NCBI RefSeq assembly: GCF_000744815.1 | Contig: NZ_JQMQ01000005.1 | Location: 6,405,801 to 6,469,800 of the forward strand | Source of the DNA: Phaeacidiphilus oryzae TH49 | GTDB taxonomy: Bacteria > Actinomycetota > Actinomycetes > Streptomycetales > Streptomycetaceae | Length of the DNA stretch: 64,000 nt | Direction of reading: 5' to 3' | Shown here: one piece after another, positions 53,111-60,531 of the stretch | How positions within the stretch are numbered: position 1 is the stretch's first letter | Layout of the letters: each line of letters begins with the position of its first letter | The notes under the pieces: model-generated | What the model saw: only the letters and a program-made list of their open reading frames with translations | Told to the model about the DNA's origin: nothing | Databases searched by the model: none | Position numbers and translations under genes: made by a program

Positions 53111-53601
53111 GAGTTCACCGCCGTCCGGAGGACGGTGCGCAGCCCGGCGGGCGCCATCCGGCCGCGTACCGCGCCGTCGATCTGGACGGACGGGCCCAGG
53201 GCGCAGTTGCCCAGGCAGAAGACCTGGTCCACGGTGAGCGCTCCGTCCGCGGAGGTCTGGCCCGGCTCCAGGCCGGTCTCGGCGCCGGCGCAGCGCACCA
53301 GCTCCTCGGCGCCGACGGCCTGGCAGGCCTCGGCCCGGCAGATCCGCACCACGGTGCGGCCGGCGGGCTCCCGGCGGAAGTCCCGGTAGAAGGTGACGAC
53401 ACCGTGGACGTCGGCCCGGGAGAGGTTCAACTCCTCGGCTATCACCGGGATCGCGGACGGCGGTACGCAGCCCAGGGCGTTCAGGACGTCGTGCAGGATC
53501 GGGAGCAGTGCCCCGCGCCGGTTCCGATGGCGGGCCGTGATCTCCCGGATCTGGCTGGTCTGTCTGGCGCTTGCTTCATCGCTCGTTCGACTGGCGGGCA
53601 T
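53107..53601 (-). CDS. fdsG: Formate dehydrogenase gamma subunit (NuoE-like 2Fe-2S)
   Basis: 164 residues. The thioredoxin-like ferredoxin holds one 2Fe-2S cluster, coordinated by VRICRAEACQAVG and CLGNCALGP. The N-terminal helical part has ALLPILHDVLNALGCVPPSAIPVIAEELNLSRADVHGVVTFY. ATG 53601 is preceded by AGGAGG with proper spacing; starts further upstream would run into the operator region. It is the first gene of fdsGBAD, whose promoter lies in 53602-53742 under the operator at 53659-53683. Confidence 0.94.
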   Translation of the reverse strand: MPASRTSDEASARQTSQIREITARHRNRRGALLPILHDVLNALGCVPPSAIPVIAEELNLSRADVHGVVTFYRDFRREPAGRTVVRICRAEACQAVGAEELVRCAGAETGLEPGQTSADGALTVDQVFCLGNCALGPSVQIDGAVRGRMAPAGLRTVLRTAVNS

Positions 53602-53658
53602 CCGGTGCCTCCTGACGTAGAAGTCGCCGCACCACCCGACCACGCTACCGGATGCAGC

Positions 53659-53683
53659 CATACTGTATACAGAGTCCAGTATG
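53659..53683 (-). promoter_or_regulatory. Oxalate-regulon operator (fds copy) with nested palindromes
   Basis: CATACTGTATACAGAGTCC starts at 53659. It contains CTGTATACAG (53663-53672), a perfect 10-bp palindrome of the GntR-FCD type, and the wider inverted repeat ATACT to AGTAT (53660 and 53678-53682). It lies 58 bases upstream of fdsG and is the most symmetrical copy, so it probably shows the true half-sites. Confidence 0.8.
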
Positions 53684-53742
53684 TGCTTTTCTGCTTCGAT
53701 CTCGGCGGCCCCGCTGAGCCGGCCTCGCTCAGCCGGCTCCGC

Positions 53743-54465
53743 TCAGGCGGTCCTGCCCTCCGCCTCCTGCGAGGCCTCCGCGTAGGCGTGCCGAGTGGTC
53801 TCGGCGTGCCGGCGCATGAGCTCGCCGGCGCGCTGCGCCTTGTGCGCGGCCACCGCGCGGATGATCGCCGCGTGCTCGTCCCAGGCCTTGCGGCCCCGGC
53901 CCTGCGCGATCGGGGCGTAGTACCAGCGCATCCGCCGGTCCACCATGGAGATGTGCTCGGTGAGCACCTGGTTTCCGGCGATCTCCACCAGCCGGCGGTG
54001 GAGGTTGGCGTTCGCCTCGACCAGCGCCTCGGTGTTGTCCGCCTGCTCCAGCGCGGCCTCGCCGATCCGCTGCAGCTCCCAGAGGTCCTCGATCTCCTCC
54101 GGGGTGGCGCGCTCGGCGGCGAGGGTGGCCGACTCGGCCTCCAGCATGGCGCGGACCGCCATCAGCTGGTCGGCCTCCTCCTCGGTGGGGACGTGGACGA
54201 AGGCGCCCTGGGCCGGGCGGAGGTCCACCCAGCCCTCGGTGTGCAGCCGCTGCAGGGCCTCCCGTACGGGCTGCCGGCTCACGCCCAGCTCGCCGGCCAA
54301 CTCGATCTCCACCAGGTGCTCCCCGGGCTGGAGTTCGCGGGTGATGATCATGTCCGCGATGGCGTTGTAGACCGCCTGGCGCAGCGGTACCGGCCGGGCG
54401 ACGGCGCGCGTGCTGCTCTTCGCGCGGCGGGCGGGGGTGGGTGAGGCGCTGGCTGCTTCGGTCAT
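53743..54465 (-). CDS. GntR-family (FCD subfamily) regulator of the oxalate/formate locus (predicted)
   Basis: 240 residues. The winged helix (about 25-95) contains EIELAGELGVSRQPVREALQRL and EGWVDLRPAQGAFV. The FCD domain (about 100-230) contains ANANLHRRLVEIAGN and the final MRRHAETTRHAYAEA with metal-binding His. FCD regulators sense small carboxylates and bind operators built on TGTATACA-like cores, matching the site at 53659-53683. It sits between fdsG and lysR. It is the best candidate controller of the six-site motif. Whether it represses or activates cannot be told from sequence. Confidence 0.92.
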   Translation of the reverse strand: MTEAASASPTPARRAKSSTRAVARPVPLRQAVYNAIADMIITRELQPGEHLVEIELAGELGVSRQPVREALQRLHTEGWVDLRPAQGAFVHVPTEEEADQLMAVRAMLEAESATLAAERATPEEIEDLWELQRIGEAALEQADNTEALVEANANLHRRLVEIAGNQVLTEHISMVDRRMRWYYAPIAQGRGRKAWDEHAAIIRAVAAHKAQRAGELMRRHAETTRHAYAEASQEAEGRTA

Positions 54466-54499
54466 GGCCTACTCCGTAAGTCCAGGGGAACTGTTTTGA

Positions 54500-54508
54500 G
54501 CATACAGT
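54500..54508 (-). promoter_or_regulatory. Oxalate-regulon operator half (gntR copy)
   Basis: On the minus strand ACTGTATGC, the core of the shared motif, lies 34 bases upstream of the gntR start, suggesting autoregulation. Only the central nine bases match. Confidence 0.6.
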
Positions 54509-54596
54509 CGACGAAGTGCCGTCTTCGGCTGTTCGCCGTCCCCGCTCCCGGAAAGCCCGTCCGACATCTTGCTGAACTCGATCTACGAATCGGAGA

Positions 54597-54610
54597 ATAC
54601 TGGATACAAT
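54597..54610 (+). promoter_or_regulatory. Oxalate-regulon operator (lysR copy)
   Basis: ATACTGGATACAAT lies 56 bases upstream of the lysR ATG at 54666 and differs from the sucC copy at two positions. Together with the gntR half-site it fills the 200-bp gntR/lysR divergent region. Confidence 0.72.
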
Positions 54611-54665
54611 GTTCAGCGTGACGCCGTCGCCCGGGGGCACCGGGCCGGGCCAAGGGGAGCCGCCC

Positions 54666-55673
54666 ATGTTGTTCCGTCAGCTCGAGTACTTCGTGGCGGT
54701 GGCCAGGGAGCGGCACTTCGCTCGGGCCGCGGAGGCCTGCTTCGTCTCCCAGCCCGCCCTCTCCACGGCCATCGCCAAGCTGGAGCGCGAGCTCAACGTC
54801 ATGCTGATCAACCGGGGCCACAACTTCGAGGGACTCACCCCGGAGGGCGAGCGGCTGGTCGTCTGGGCCAAGCGAATCCTCGCCGAGCACGACACCTTCA
54901 AGACCGAGGTGGCGGCGATGCGGTCGGGGATCACCGGCACCCTGCGGCTGGGCACCGAACCCACCGTCTCGACGGTCACCGGGCTCCCGGTGGCCGCCTT
55001 CTGCGCCACCCACCCGCTGGCCAGGGTCAAGGTCTGCGCGGGGCTGTCCGCCGCCGAACTCCGCCGCCGGCTCCGGGACTTCGAACTGGACGCGGCCATC
55101 GCCCACTTCGCCCCGGACGAGCGGGAGGGGCTGGAGGTGATGCCGCTCTACCGGGAGCGGTACGTCCTCATCGTCTCCGGCGAGCAGCTGGTCCCCGGCG
55201 GCGACCCGATCGGCTGGGCCGAGGCCGCGCAGCTGCCGCTCGCCCTCCTCACCCCGGACCTGAAGTTCCGCCAGCTCATCGACGCGGCCTTCGCCCGCAC
55301 CGGCCTGGCCCCGACCCCGCAGGTCGAGGCCGACTCGCTGGCCACCCTCTACGCCCTGGTGGCCACCGGCTCCTGGGTCGGGGTGGTCCCGCAGACGTGG
55401 CTGCGCACCATGCCGATGACCGCCGGGATGCGGGCCCTTCCCCTGGTCGACCCGGAGGCGGGGGCGGGGCTGGGTTCGGGTGCGGGTTCGGGTGCGGCAC
55501 CGGGCCTGGAGCCGGAGCCGGCCGGTCGGGAGGAGATCTCGCTGGCGATCAACGCCGGCCGGCCGGGCTCCGTCCTCGCCCGCGCCTTCCTCCGGGCGGC
55601 GGTCGGGCTGGCCCTGGACGAGCGGCTGGGCGCGCAGGGCCGCGACCTCGCGCGGGCGCGGCAGGCGGCGTGA
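54666..55673 (+). CDS. LysR-family transcriptional regulator
   Basis: 335 residues. The winged helix-turn-helix (about 1-62) reads LEYFVAVARERHFARAAEACFVSQPALSTAIAKLERELNV. The effector domain (about 90-320) has the usual LRLGTEPTVSTVTGLPVAAF and VATGSWVGVVPQTW. An insertion of repeated Gly/Ala/Ser (about 264-277) interrupts the second lobe, which is unusual. It is upstream of, and co-directional with, oxc (211 bp), so activation of oxc in response to an oxalate-related ligand is likely. ATG 54666 follows GGGGAG; the upstream GTG/ATG codons lie too near the operator. Confidence 0.9.
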   Translation: MLFRQLEYFVAVARERHFARAAEACFVSQPALSTAIAKLERELNVMLINRGHNFEGLTPEGERLVVWAKRILAEHDTFKTEVAAMRSGITGTLRLGTEPTVSTVTGLPVAAFCATHPLARVKVCAGLSAAELRRRLRDFELDAAIAHFAPDEREGLEVMPLYRERYVLIVSGEQLVPGGDPIGWAEAAQLPLALLTPDLKFRQLIDAAFARTGLAPTPQVEADSLATLYALVATGSWVGVVPQTWLRTMPMTAGMRALPLVDPEAGAGLGSGAGSGAAPGLEPEPAGREEISLAINAGRPGSVLARAFLRAAVGLALDERLGAQGRDLARARQAA

Positions 55674-55714
55674 GAACTCCGCGGGAGCGGCCGGACTCCG
55701 CTCAGGGCCCGCTT

Positions 55715-55731
55715 GATAAACGGCGTCTATC
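55715..55731 (+). promoter_or_regulatory. Possible LysR-type binding site before oxc
   Basis: GATA-9 nt-TATC (55715-55731), with the T-N11-A geometry typical for LysR-type sites, lies about 155-170 bases upstream of oxc and 42 bases after lysR. It is the only clear dyad in the lysR-oxc spacer apart from ACACCGAGCAC-type direct repeats (about 55784-55835). Confidence 0.45.
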
Positions 55732-55884
55732 GGCCGGTTCGCAGCAGATCTTGGACGGCTCCGGGCCCGGCGCGGAGAGTGGGGAGCACCGAGCACAGGA
55801 CACCGAGCACCGGGCACGGAACACCGAACAGCAGTAGTCGCACAGGCAGCAGCACAGAGGCAGCACCCAGGAAGGGGCCTGACC

Positions 55885-57618
55885 ATGACCGCCGTATCGA
55901 AGCCGGCCGGGGAACCGGAGGGCACGGCCGAGCAGGCCGCGCTGACCGACGGGATCCATCTGGTCGTCGACGCGCTCAAGATCAACGAGGTCGAGAACGT
56001 CTACGGCGTCGTCGGCATCCCGATCACCGACCTGGCGCGGGTCGCCCAGGCCTCCGGCATCCGGTACATCGGCTTCCGCCACGAGAGCGACGCCGGCCAC
56101 GCGGCGGCCGCGGCGGGCTTCCTCACCAAGAAGCCGGGCATCTGCCTGACGGTCTCCGCGCCCGGCTTCCTCAACGGCCTGGTGGCGCTGGCCAACGCCA
56201 CCACCAACTGCTTCCCGATGGTGCAGATATCGGGCTCCAGCGAGCGCCACCTGGTCGACCTCCAGCGCGGCGACTACGAGGAGCTGGACCAGCTGGCCGC
56301 CGCCAAGCCCTTCGTGAAGGCCGCCTACCGGGTGCACCGCGCCGAGGACATCGGCCGCGGCATCGCCCGCGCCATCCGCACCGCCGCCTCCGGCCGGCCC
56401 GGCGGCGTCTACCTGGACATCCCGGCCGCGGTACTCGGCGAGGTGATCGACGCGGAGAAGGGCGCGGCCTCGCTGTGGAAGGTCGTCGACCCGGCCCCCG
56501 CCCAGCTGCCCTCGCACGAGGCGGTGGACCGCGCGATCGACCTGCTGGCGAGCGCCGAGCGGCCGCTGATCGTCCTCGGCAAGGGCGCCGCGTACGCCCA
56601 GGCCGACTCCCAGGTACGGGAATTCGTGGAGAGCACCGGCATCCCGTACCTCCCGATGTCGATGGCCAAGGGCCTGCTGCCGGACGACCACCCGCAGTCC
56701 GCGGCCACCGCGCGCTCGCTGGCGCTGAAGCGGGCCGACGTGGTCCTGCTGGTCGGCGCGCGGCTCAACTGGCTGCTGGGGCACGGCGAGGCGCCGCAGT
56801 GGAACCCGGACGCCAAGTTCATCCAGGTGGACATCGCGGCCAACGAGATGGACAGCAACCAGCCGATCGCGGCGCCGCTCGTCGGCGACGTCGGCTCGGT
56901 GCTGGAGGCGCTGGCCGAGCGGACCAAGCCCGGGCAGATCTCGGTCTCCGCGGAGTGGAAGGACGAACTCGCCGACCGCACCCGGAAGAACGTCGACCGG
57001 ATGGCCGGCAAGCTGGCCGCCGCCCGCGAGGCCGCGCCCATGCAGTTCCTCGGCGCCCTGCAGGCCGTCCGGGACGTCCTGGCCGAGCACCCGAACGTCA
57101 AACTGGTCAACGAGGGGGCCAACGCGCTGGACAAGGCGCGCAGCACGATCGGCATGCAGCGGCCGCGGCACCGCCTGGACGTCGGCACCTGGGGCGTGAT
57201 GGGCATCGGCATGGGCTACGCCATCGCCGCCGCCGTGGAGACCGGCGACCCGGTGGTCGCGGTCGAGGGCGACAGCGCCTTCGGCTTCAGCGGGATGGAG
57301 ATCGAGACGGTCTGCCGCTACCGCCTGCCGATCGTCACCCTGGTCCTCAACAACAGCGGCGTCTACCGCGGCGACGAGGCCTCCACCACCGACGACCCGG
57401 CGCCGACCGCCCTCGGCGCCCGGCACGAGCGGATGATCGAGGCCTTCGGCGGCAAGGGCTACCGGGCCACCACCCCCGACGAGGTGGCCACCGCCCTGCG
57501 GGAGGCACTGGCCGCCGGCGAGCCGGCTCTGATCGACTGCGTCATCGACCCGGCCGACGGCACCGAGAGCGGCAACATCGCCCACCTCAACCCGAAGGGG
57601 ATCAGCGCCAAGCAGTGA
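55885..57618 (+). CDS. oxc: Oxalyl-CoA decarboxylase
   Basis: 577 residues, a thiamine-diphosphate enzyme. The N-terminal PYR domain has VENVYGVVGIPITDLARVAQ and the ThDP-activating Glu region GFRHESDAGHAAAAAGF. The C-terminal PP domain has the ThDP-Mg motif from GDSAFGFSG (G462-) to LNNSGVY (N489, N490). Residues around 200-350 form the central domain, including the ADP-binding-like LVGARLNWLLGHG. Length and motifs match oxalyl-CoA decarboxylase rather than acetolactate synthase. It converts oxalyl-CoA to formyl-CoA and CO2. GGAAGGGG precedes ATG 55885. Formyl-CoA then re-enters the Frc cycle. Confidence 0.96.
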   Translation: MTAVSKPAGEPEGTAEQAALTDGIHLVVDALKINEVENVYGVVGIPITDLARVAQASGIRYIGFRHESDAGHAAAAAGFLTKKPGICLTVSAPGFLNGLVALANATTNCFPMVQISGSSERHLVDLQRGDYEELDQLAAAKPFVKAAYRVHRAEDIGRGIARAIRTAASGRPGGVYLDIPAAVLGEVIDAEKGAASLWKVVDPAPAQLPSHEAVDRAIDLLASAERPLIVLGKGAAYAQADSQVREFVESTGIPYLPMSMAKGLLPDDHPQSAATARSLALKRADVVLLVGARLNWLLGHGEAPQWNPDAKFIQVDIAANEMDSNQPIAAPLVGDVGSVLEALAERTKPGQISVSAEWKDELADRTRKNVDRMAGKLAAAREAAPMQFLGALQAVRDVLAEHPNVKLVNEGANALDKARSTIGMQRPRHRLDVGTWGVMGIGMGYAIAAAVETGDPVVAVEGDSAFGFSGMEIETVCRYRLPIVTLVLNNSGVYRGDEASTTDDPAPTALGARHERMIEAFGGKGYRATTPDEVATALREALAAGEPALIDCVIDPADGTESGNIAHLNPKGISAKQ

Positions 57619-57712
57619 GGGCGCGGCGGTTGGCTGTATCGGCCCGCAGCGCCGGGCGAACCAGAGGCGGGGGCACTGGCACTGCGCGACGACCCCCCCA
57701 TCCGTCGTGGTG

Positions 57713-57757
57713 CCGCGCCCGTCGGCGGTCGGAGAGATCGGCCGCCGACGGGCGCGG
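57713..57757 (+). terminator. Strong hairpin after oxc
   Basis: A perfect 16-bp stem (57713-57728 with 57742-57757, core GCGCCCGTCGGCGG) and a 13-base loop, 95 bases after the oxc stop. A G/A-rich GGGAGACGGGG repeat tract (57780-57836) follows. Confidence 0.8.
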
Positions 57758-57845
57758 AGGCGCGCAGCGGGCCGCTCGCGGGGGAGACGGGGGACGCGGA
57801 GACGGGGAGATTGGGAGACGGGGAGGTCGGGGGAGTGGCCCGGCC

Positions 57846-58469
57846 TCAGGCCCGGTCGCCGGTGGCGAGCCACCGGGCCCAGCCGCTGGAGAGGACGATC
57901 CCGGCCAGCCGGCGGTAGCCGCCGGAGGCGGGGTGGGCGCCGTCGCCGGCCAGGGCCTCCGTGCGCCAGGCGGGGTCCTCGGCGAGGGCGTCGGTGGTGG
58001 GGACGAAGGGGAGTCCGCGCTTCTCGCAGAGCGCGGCCATCCGCTCGGCGAGCGCCCGGGTGCGCAGCAGATGCGGCTCGCCCGCGTCGATCACCGGCGG
58101 CGGGCCGACCACCAGCGCGGCGGCCCGCAGCCGCGCGGCCTCCTCCAGGACGGCGTCGAGGTTCTCCAGCGTGCGGTCGGCCTCGACGCGGAGCCGGCCC
58201 TCCTCCTCGACCATGTCGTTGCTGCCGAACGAGACCACCAGCCGGTTGTCCGCGCCCGGCACCAGGCGCGGCGCCAACTCCCGCCCGAGCCGGCGCCGGA
58301 CGTCCTCGGAGGTGTTGCGGCGGATCCCGAGGTTGAACCCTGTCGGAGCGGGCTCCGGCCCCCCGGCGGTGGACTGGAGCACCCGGCCGACCCAGCCGCG
58401 GTACTCGGGGTCGCCGACACCCTGGACGAAGGAGTCGCCGACGAAGCTGATGCGGATGTCCCTGTTCAC
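57846..58469 (-). CDS. SGNH/GDSL-family hydrolase
   Basis: 207 residues. Block I is ISFVGDSFVQGVGD (catalytic Ser), block II FNLGIRRNTS (Gly), block III SFGSNDMV (Asn), and block V DGAHPASGGY (Asp and His). All four catalytic or oxyanion residues are present, so esterase/lipase activity is expected; substrate unknown. There is no signal peptide, so it acts in the cytoplasm. GTG 58469 lies just upstream of the first strand. It is followed in the opposite direction by the oxc terminator, so it is the last gene of its own transcript, 32 bp from the YHS-protein gene. Confidence 0.9.
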   Translation of the reverse strand: MNRDIRISFVGDSFVQGVGDPEYRGWVGRVLQSTAGGPEPAPTGFNLGIRRNTSEDVRRRLGRELAPRLVPGADNRLVVSFGSNDMVEEEGRLRVEADRTLENLDAVLEEAARLRAAALVVGPPPVIDAGEPHLLRTRALAERMAALCEKRGLPFVPTTDALAEDPAWRTEALAGDGAHPASGGYRRLAGIVLSSGWARWLATGDRA

Positions 58470-58501
58470 CCGGCTCAGCCTACGGGGCGGCCGGGCGCCG
58501 C

Positions 58502-59173
58502 TCAGGCCCCTCCGGCGGCCTCGCGCTCCCGCTCCCGCTCCAGATAGGTCTCCCGGCAGCCCGTGGCGCAGAAGCCGACGGTGCCGTCCTCGCGCTCCAG
58601 GGTGATGGCGCCGGGGCCGAGGCGGACCCGCATGCCGCAGACCGGGTCGATGACCACGCCCTCCGGAAGCGCCTCGTCGGGGGTGCTCTCGGCGGAAGCG
58701 CTCTCGGCGGAAGTCCTCTCGGTGGAGGCGCGGTAGTCCTCCGTCATGTAGGCGACCACGCCGGTCGCGGTGGTCGGCTTGCCGTTCAGGCCGATGCTGC
58801 CGTCCGCCACACCCAGCACGTTGATCCACACGTCCCCGCCCGGCCGGACGAACCCGTGCTTCCGGTCGTACGCCCGCAGCGCCTTCCGCACCACGGCGAC
58901 CGACTGCCGGGACATCTCCTCCCGCCAGGCCTCCGGCACGGTCATGGTGACCAGGAACGGCGGGGGCGCGTCCGGCGCCACCGGGCCGTCACCGGTGTGC
59001 CAGCCGCGCGCCTCGTGGAAGAGCACATGGGTCATCCGCCGGGCCCGGCCCATCGTCTCGGCCGGCGCCTCGCCGGCCGCGGTCATCAGGCCGGTGGTGA
59101 TCAGGCCGGCGATCTCGGCCTGCTCGGCCTCCGCCAGCGCCCCTGCCGGGTGGCTGATCTCGATCAGTATCAT
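58502..59173 (-). CDS. Tautomerase-like protein with C-terminal YHS domain
   Basis: 223 residues. The N-terminal part (about 1-130) begins MILIEISHPAGAL and resembles the tautomerase/MIF-like fold (two beta-alpha-beta units, with VLFHEARGWHTGDG and WINVLGVADGS), but Pro at position 2, the usual catalytic base, is missing, so activity is uncertain. After an acidic Ser/Glu-rich linker (150-168), residues 170-215 form a YHS domain, EGVVIDPVCGMRVRLG and TVGFCATGCRETYLE, which binds metal in copper or heavy-metal proteins. It is divergent from a TetR gene over a palindromic operator. I could not name its substrate or metal. Confidence 0.78.
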   Translation of the reverse strand: MILIEISHPAGALAEAEQAEIAGLITTGLMTAAGEAPAETMGRARRMTHVLFHEARGWHTGDGPVAPDAPPPFLVTMTVPEAWREEMSRQSVAVVRKALRAYDRKHGFVRPGGDVWINVLGVADGSIGLNGKPTTATGVVAYMTEDYRASTERTSAESASAESTPDEALPEGVVIDPVCGMRVRLGPGAITLEREDGTVGFCATGCRETYLEREREREAAGGA

Positions 59174-59192
59174 CGCACGCTCACATTCATTG

Positions 59193-59208
59193 ACGTACGG
59201 TTGTACGT
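59193..59208. promoter_or_regulatory. TetR-type operator between the YHS gene and the TetR gene
   Basis: ACGTAC-GGTT-GTACGT is a perfect 6-4-6 inverted repeat lying between the divergent starts (59173 and 59242). Placement and symmetry make it the probable binding site of the adjacent TetR. Confidence 0.72.
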
Positions 59209-59241
59209 GAATAGTAGATCGAGCCGAGGGAGAGTCAAGGG

Positions 59242-59889
59242 GTGGGACGCCGACCGCGGTTCAGCCGCGCCGAGGTGGAGGACGCGGCCCTGGCGGTGCT
59301 GGACGACCACGGCCAGCCGGGGCTGACCCTGCGGGCGGTCGCGGCCCGGCTGGGCACCGGGCCGATGACCCTCTACACCTACGTGGACGACCGCGCCGGG
59401 CTGGAGGGCTGCGCGGTGGACGCGGTGCTGCGGGCGGTCCGCCTGCCGTCCGCGCCGGACCCGGAGGAGGACTGGCGGGCGGAGGCCCTCCGGATCGCCG
59501 AGGGGGTGTGGCGGGCGGTACGCGAGCACCCCCAGGCGGTCCCGCTGATCCTCGCCCGGCGGAGCCGGTCCGCCGCCTTCCTGGACATCGCGGAGGCGCT
59601 GCTCGCGGCGCTCTCCCGGGGTGGCCTGACCGGCCGGCGGCTCCTCACCGCCTTCCGCGCGGTCAGCACCATGGCCACCGCCTTCGCCCAGACCGAGCTC
59701 GCCGGACCGCTCAGCACCCCGGAGGGCGGCGGACCGGGGGCCGCCGAGTCCACCATCGCCCGCTTCCGCGCACTGCCGGGCGACCGCTACCCGCGACTGG
59801 TCGAGATCGCCGGCGCGGCTCGCGACAGCACGCCCGAGGCGGAGTTCCGTGCCGGGATGCGCGCGCTGCTCGACGGGCTGGCGCGCTGA
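59242..59889 (+). CDS. TetR-family regulator (TetR_C_1-like)
   Basis: 215 residues. The helix-turn-helix (about 8-52) is EVEDAALAVLDDHGQPGLTL with RAVAARLGTGPMTLYTYVDD, the sequence style of the TetR/tetracycline-type subgroup. The C-terminal domain (60-213) fits that group. The divergent YHS protein is its likely target. GAGGGAG precedes GTG 59242. A palindrome lies between the two genes. No efflux pump is adjacent, so tetracycline resistance should not be inferred. Confidence 0.9.
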   Translation: MGRRPRFSRAEVEDAALAVLDDHGQPGLTLRAVAARLGTGPMTLYTYVDDRAGLEGCAVDAVLRAVRLPSAPDPEEDWRAEALRIAEGVWRAVREHPQAVPLILARRSRSAAFLDIAEALLAALSRGGLTGRRLLTAFRAVSTMATAFAQTELAGPLSTPEGGGPGAAESTIARFRALPGDRYPRLVEIAGAARDSTPEAEFRAGMRALLDGLAR

Positions 59890-60028
59890 GCGGCCGCGGC
59901 CGTCCGCGAACCCGTCCTCGGCGGGCGAGTTGAGGGGCTCACCGATTCGGAGCAACCCCGGCGGCCCGGGGAATCCCCGCCCGGCGGCGGGCGTTGCCGA
60001 GTTCCGACACCGAGCAGGGGAGCATGTG

Positions 60029-60475
60029 ATGGGCAGTCAGGACGCCGAGCGGGACGCCGCGTTGCGCAAGCTGATCGGATCGCGCCGACTGGGCGCGCTG
60101 GTCACGCTGAAGCGGGACGGCCGCCCGCAGATCTCCAACATCAACTACGCCTACTTCCCGGACGAGGACACGGTCCGGATCTCCGTCACCGATTCCCGCG
60201 CCAAGGTCCGCAACGCGCGGCGGGACCCGCGGGTCTCGCTGCACGTGATGAGCGAGGACGGCTGGCAGTGGGCGGTCGCCGAGGGCGACGCCGAGCTCTC
60301 CGCCGTCGCCGCGGAGCCGGACGACGCCGCGGTGGAGGAGCTGATCACCCTCTACCGCGCGGTCCAGGGCGAGCACCCCGACTGGGCGGACTACCGCGCC
60401 GCCATGGTCCGCGACCAGCGGCTGGTGCTCCGGCTCCGGATCAAGCGGGTGTACGGGCAGGTCGGCCAGGGCTGA
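60029..60475 (+). CDS. PPOX-class (F420-dependent) oxidoreductase-like protein
   Basis: 148 residues with the split-barrel fold. The characteristic opening is KLIGSRRLGALVTLKRDGRPQISNINYAYF, followed by DTVRISVTDSRAKVRNARRDPRVSLHV. The conserved Arg/Lys contacts for a phosphate tail (R-D-G-R-P, and S-R-A-K-V-R-N) resemble the F420-binding subgroup. It is separate from the PPOX gene at 15926. ATG 60029 (or GTG 60026) follows GGGGAG. It lies between a TetR and an SDR gene, which suggests a redox-related unit, but the reaction is unknown. Confidence 0.86.
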   Translation: MGSQDAERDAALRKLIGSRRLGALVTLKRDGRPQISNINYAYFPDEDTVRISVTDSRAKVRNARRDPRVSLHVMSEDGWQWAVAEGDAELSAVAAEPDDAAVEELITLYRAVQGEHPDWADYRAAMVRDQRLVLRLRIKRVYGQVGQG

Positions 60476-60531
60476 GCCGCCCGGTAGGGTGTCTCCCGCC
60501 AGCGACGGAACGAGCCCCGGGGTACAGCGCG

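Noticed and set aside
55885-57618. Acetolactate synthase
   Set aside because: The ThDP fold is shared, but motifs, length and the linked frc, OFA and formate dehydrogenase genes fit oxalyl-CoA decarboxylase; no ilvN or ilvC is present.
59242-59889. Tetracycline resistance regulator
   Set aside because: The fold subgroup resembles TetR, but no efflux gene is near; the divergent gene encodes a YHS-domain protein.
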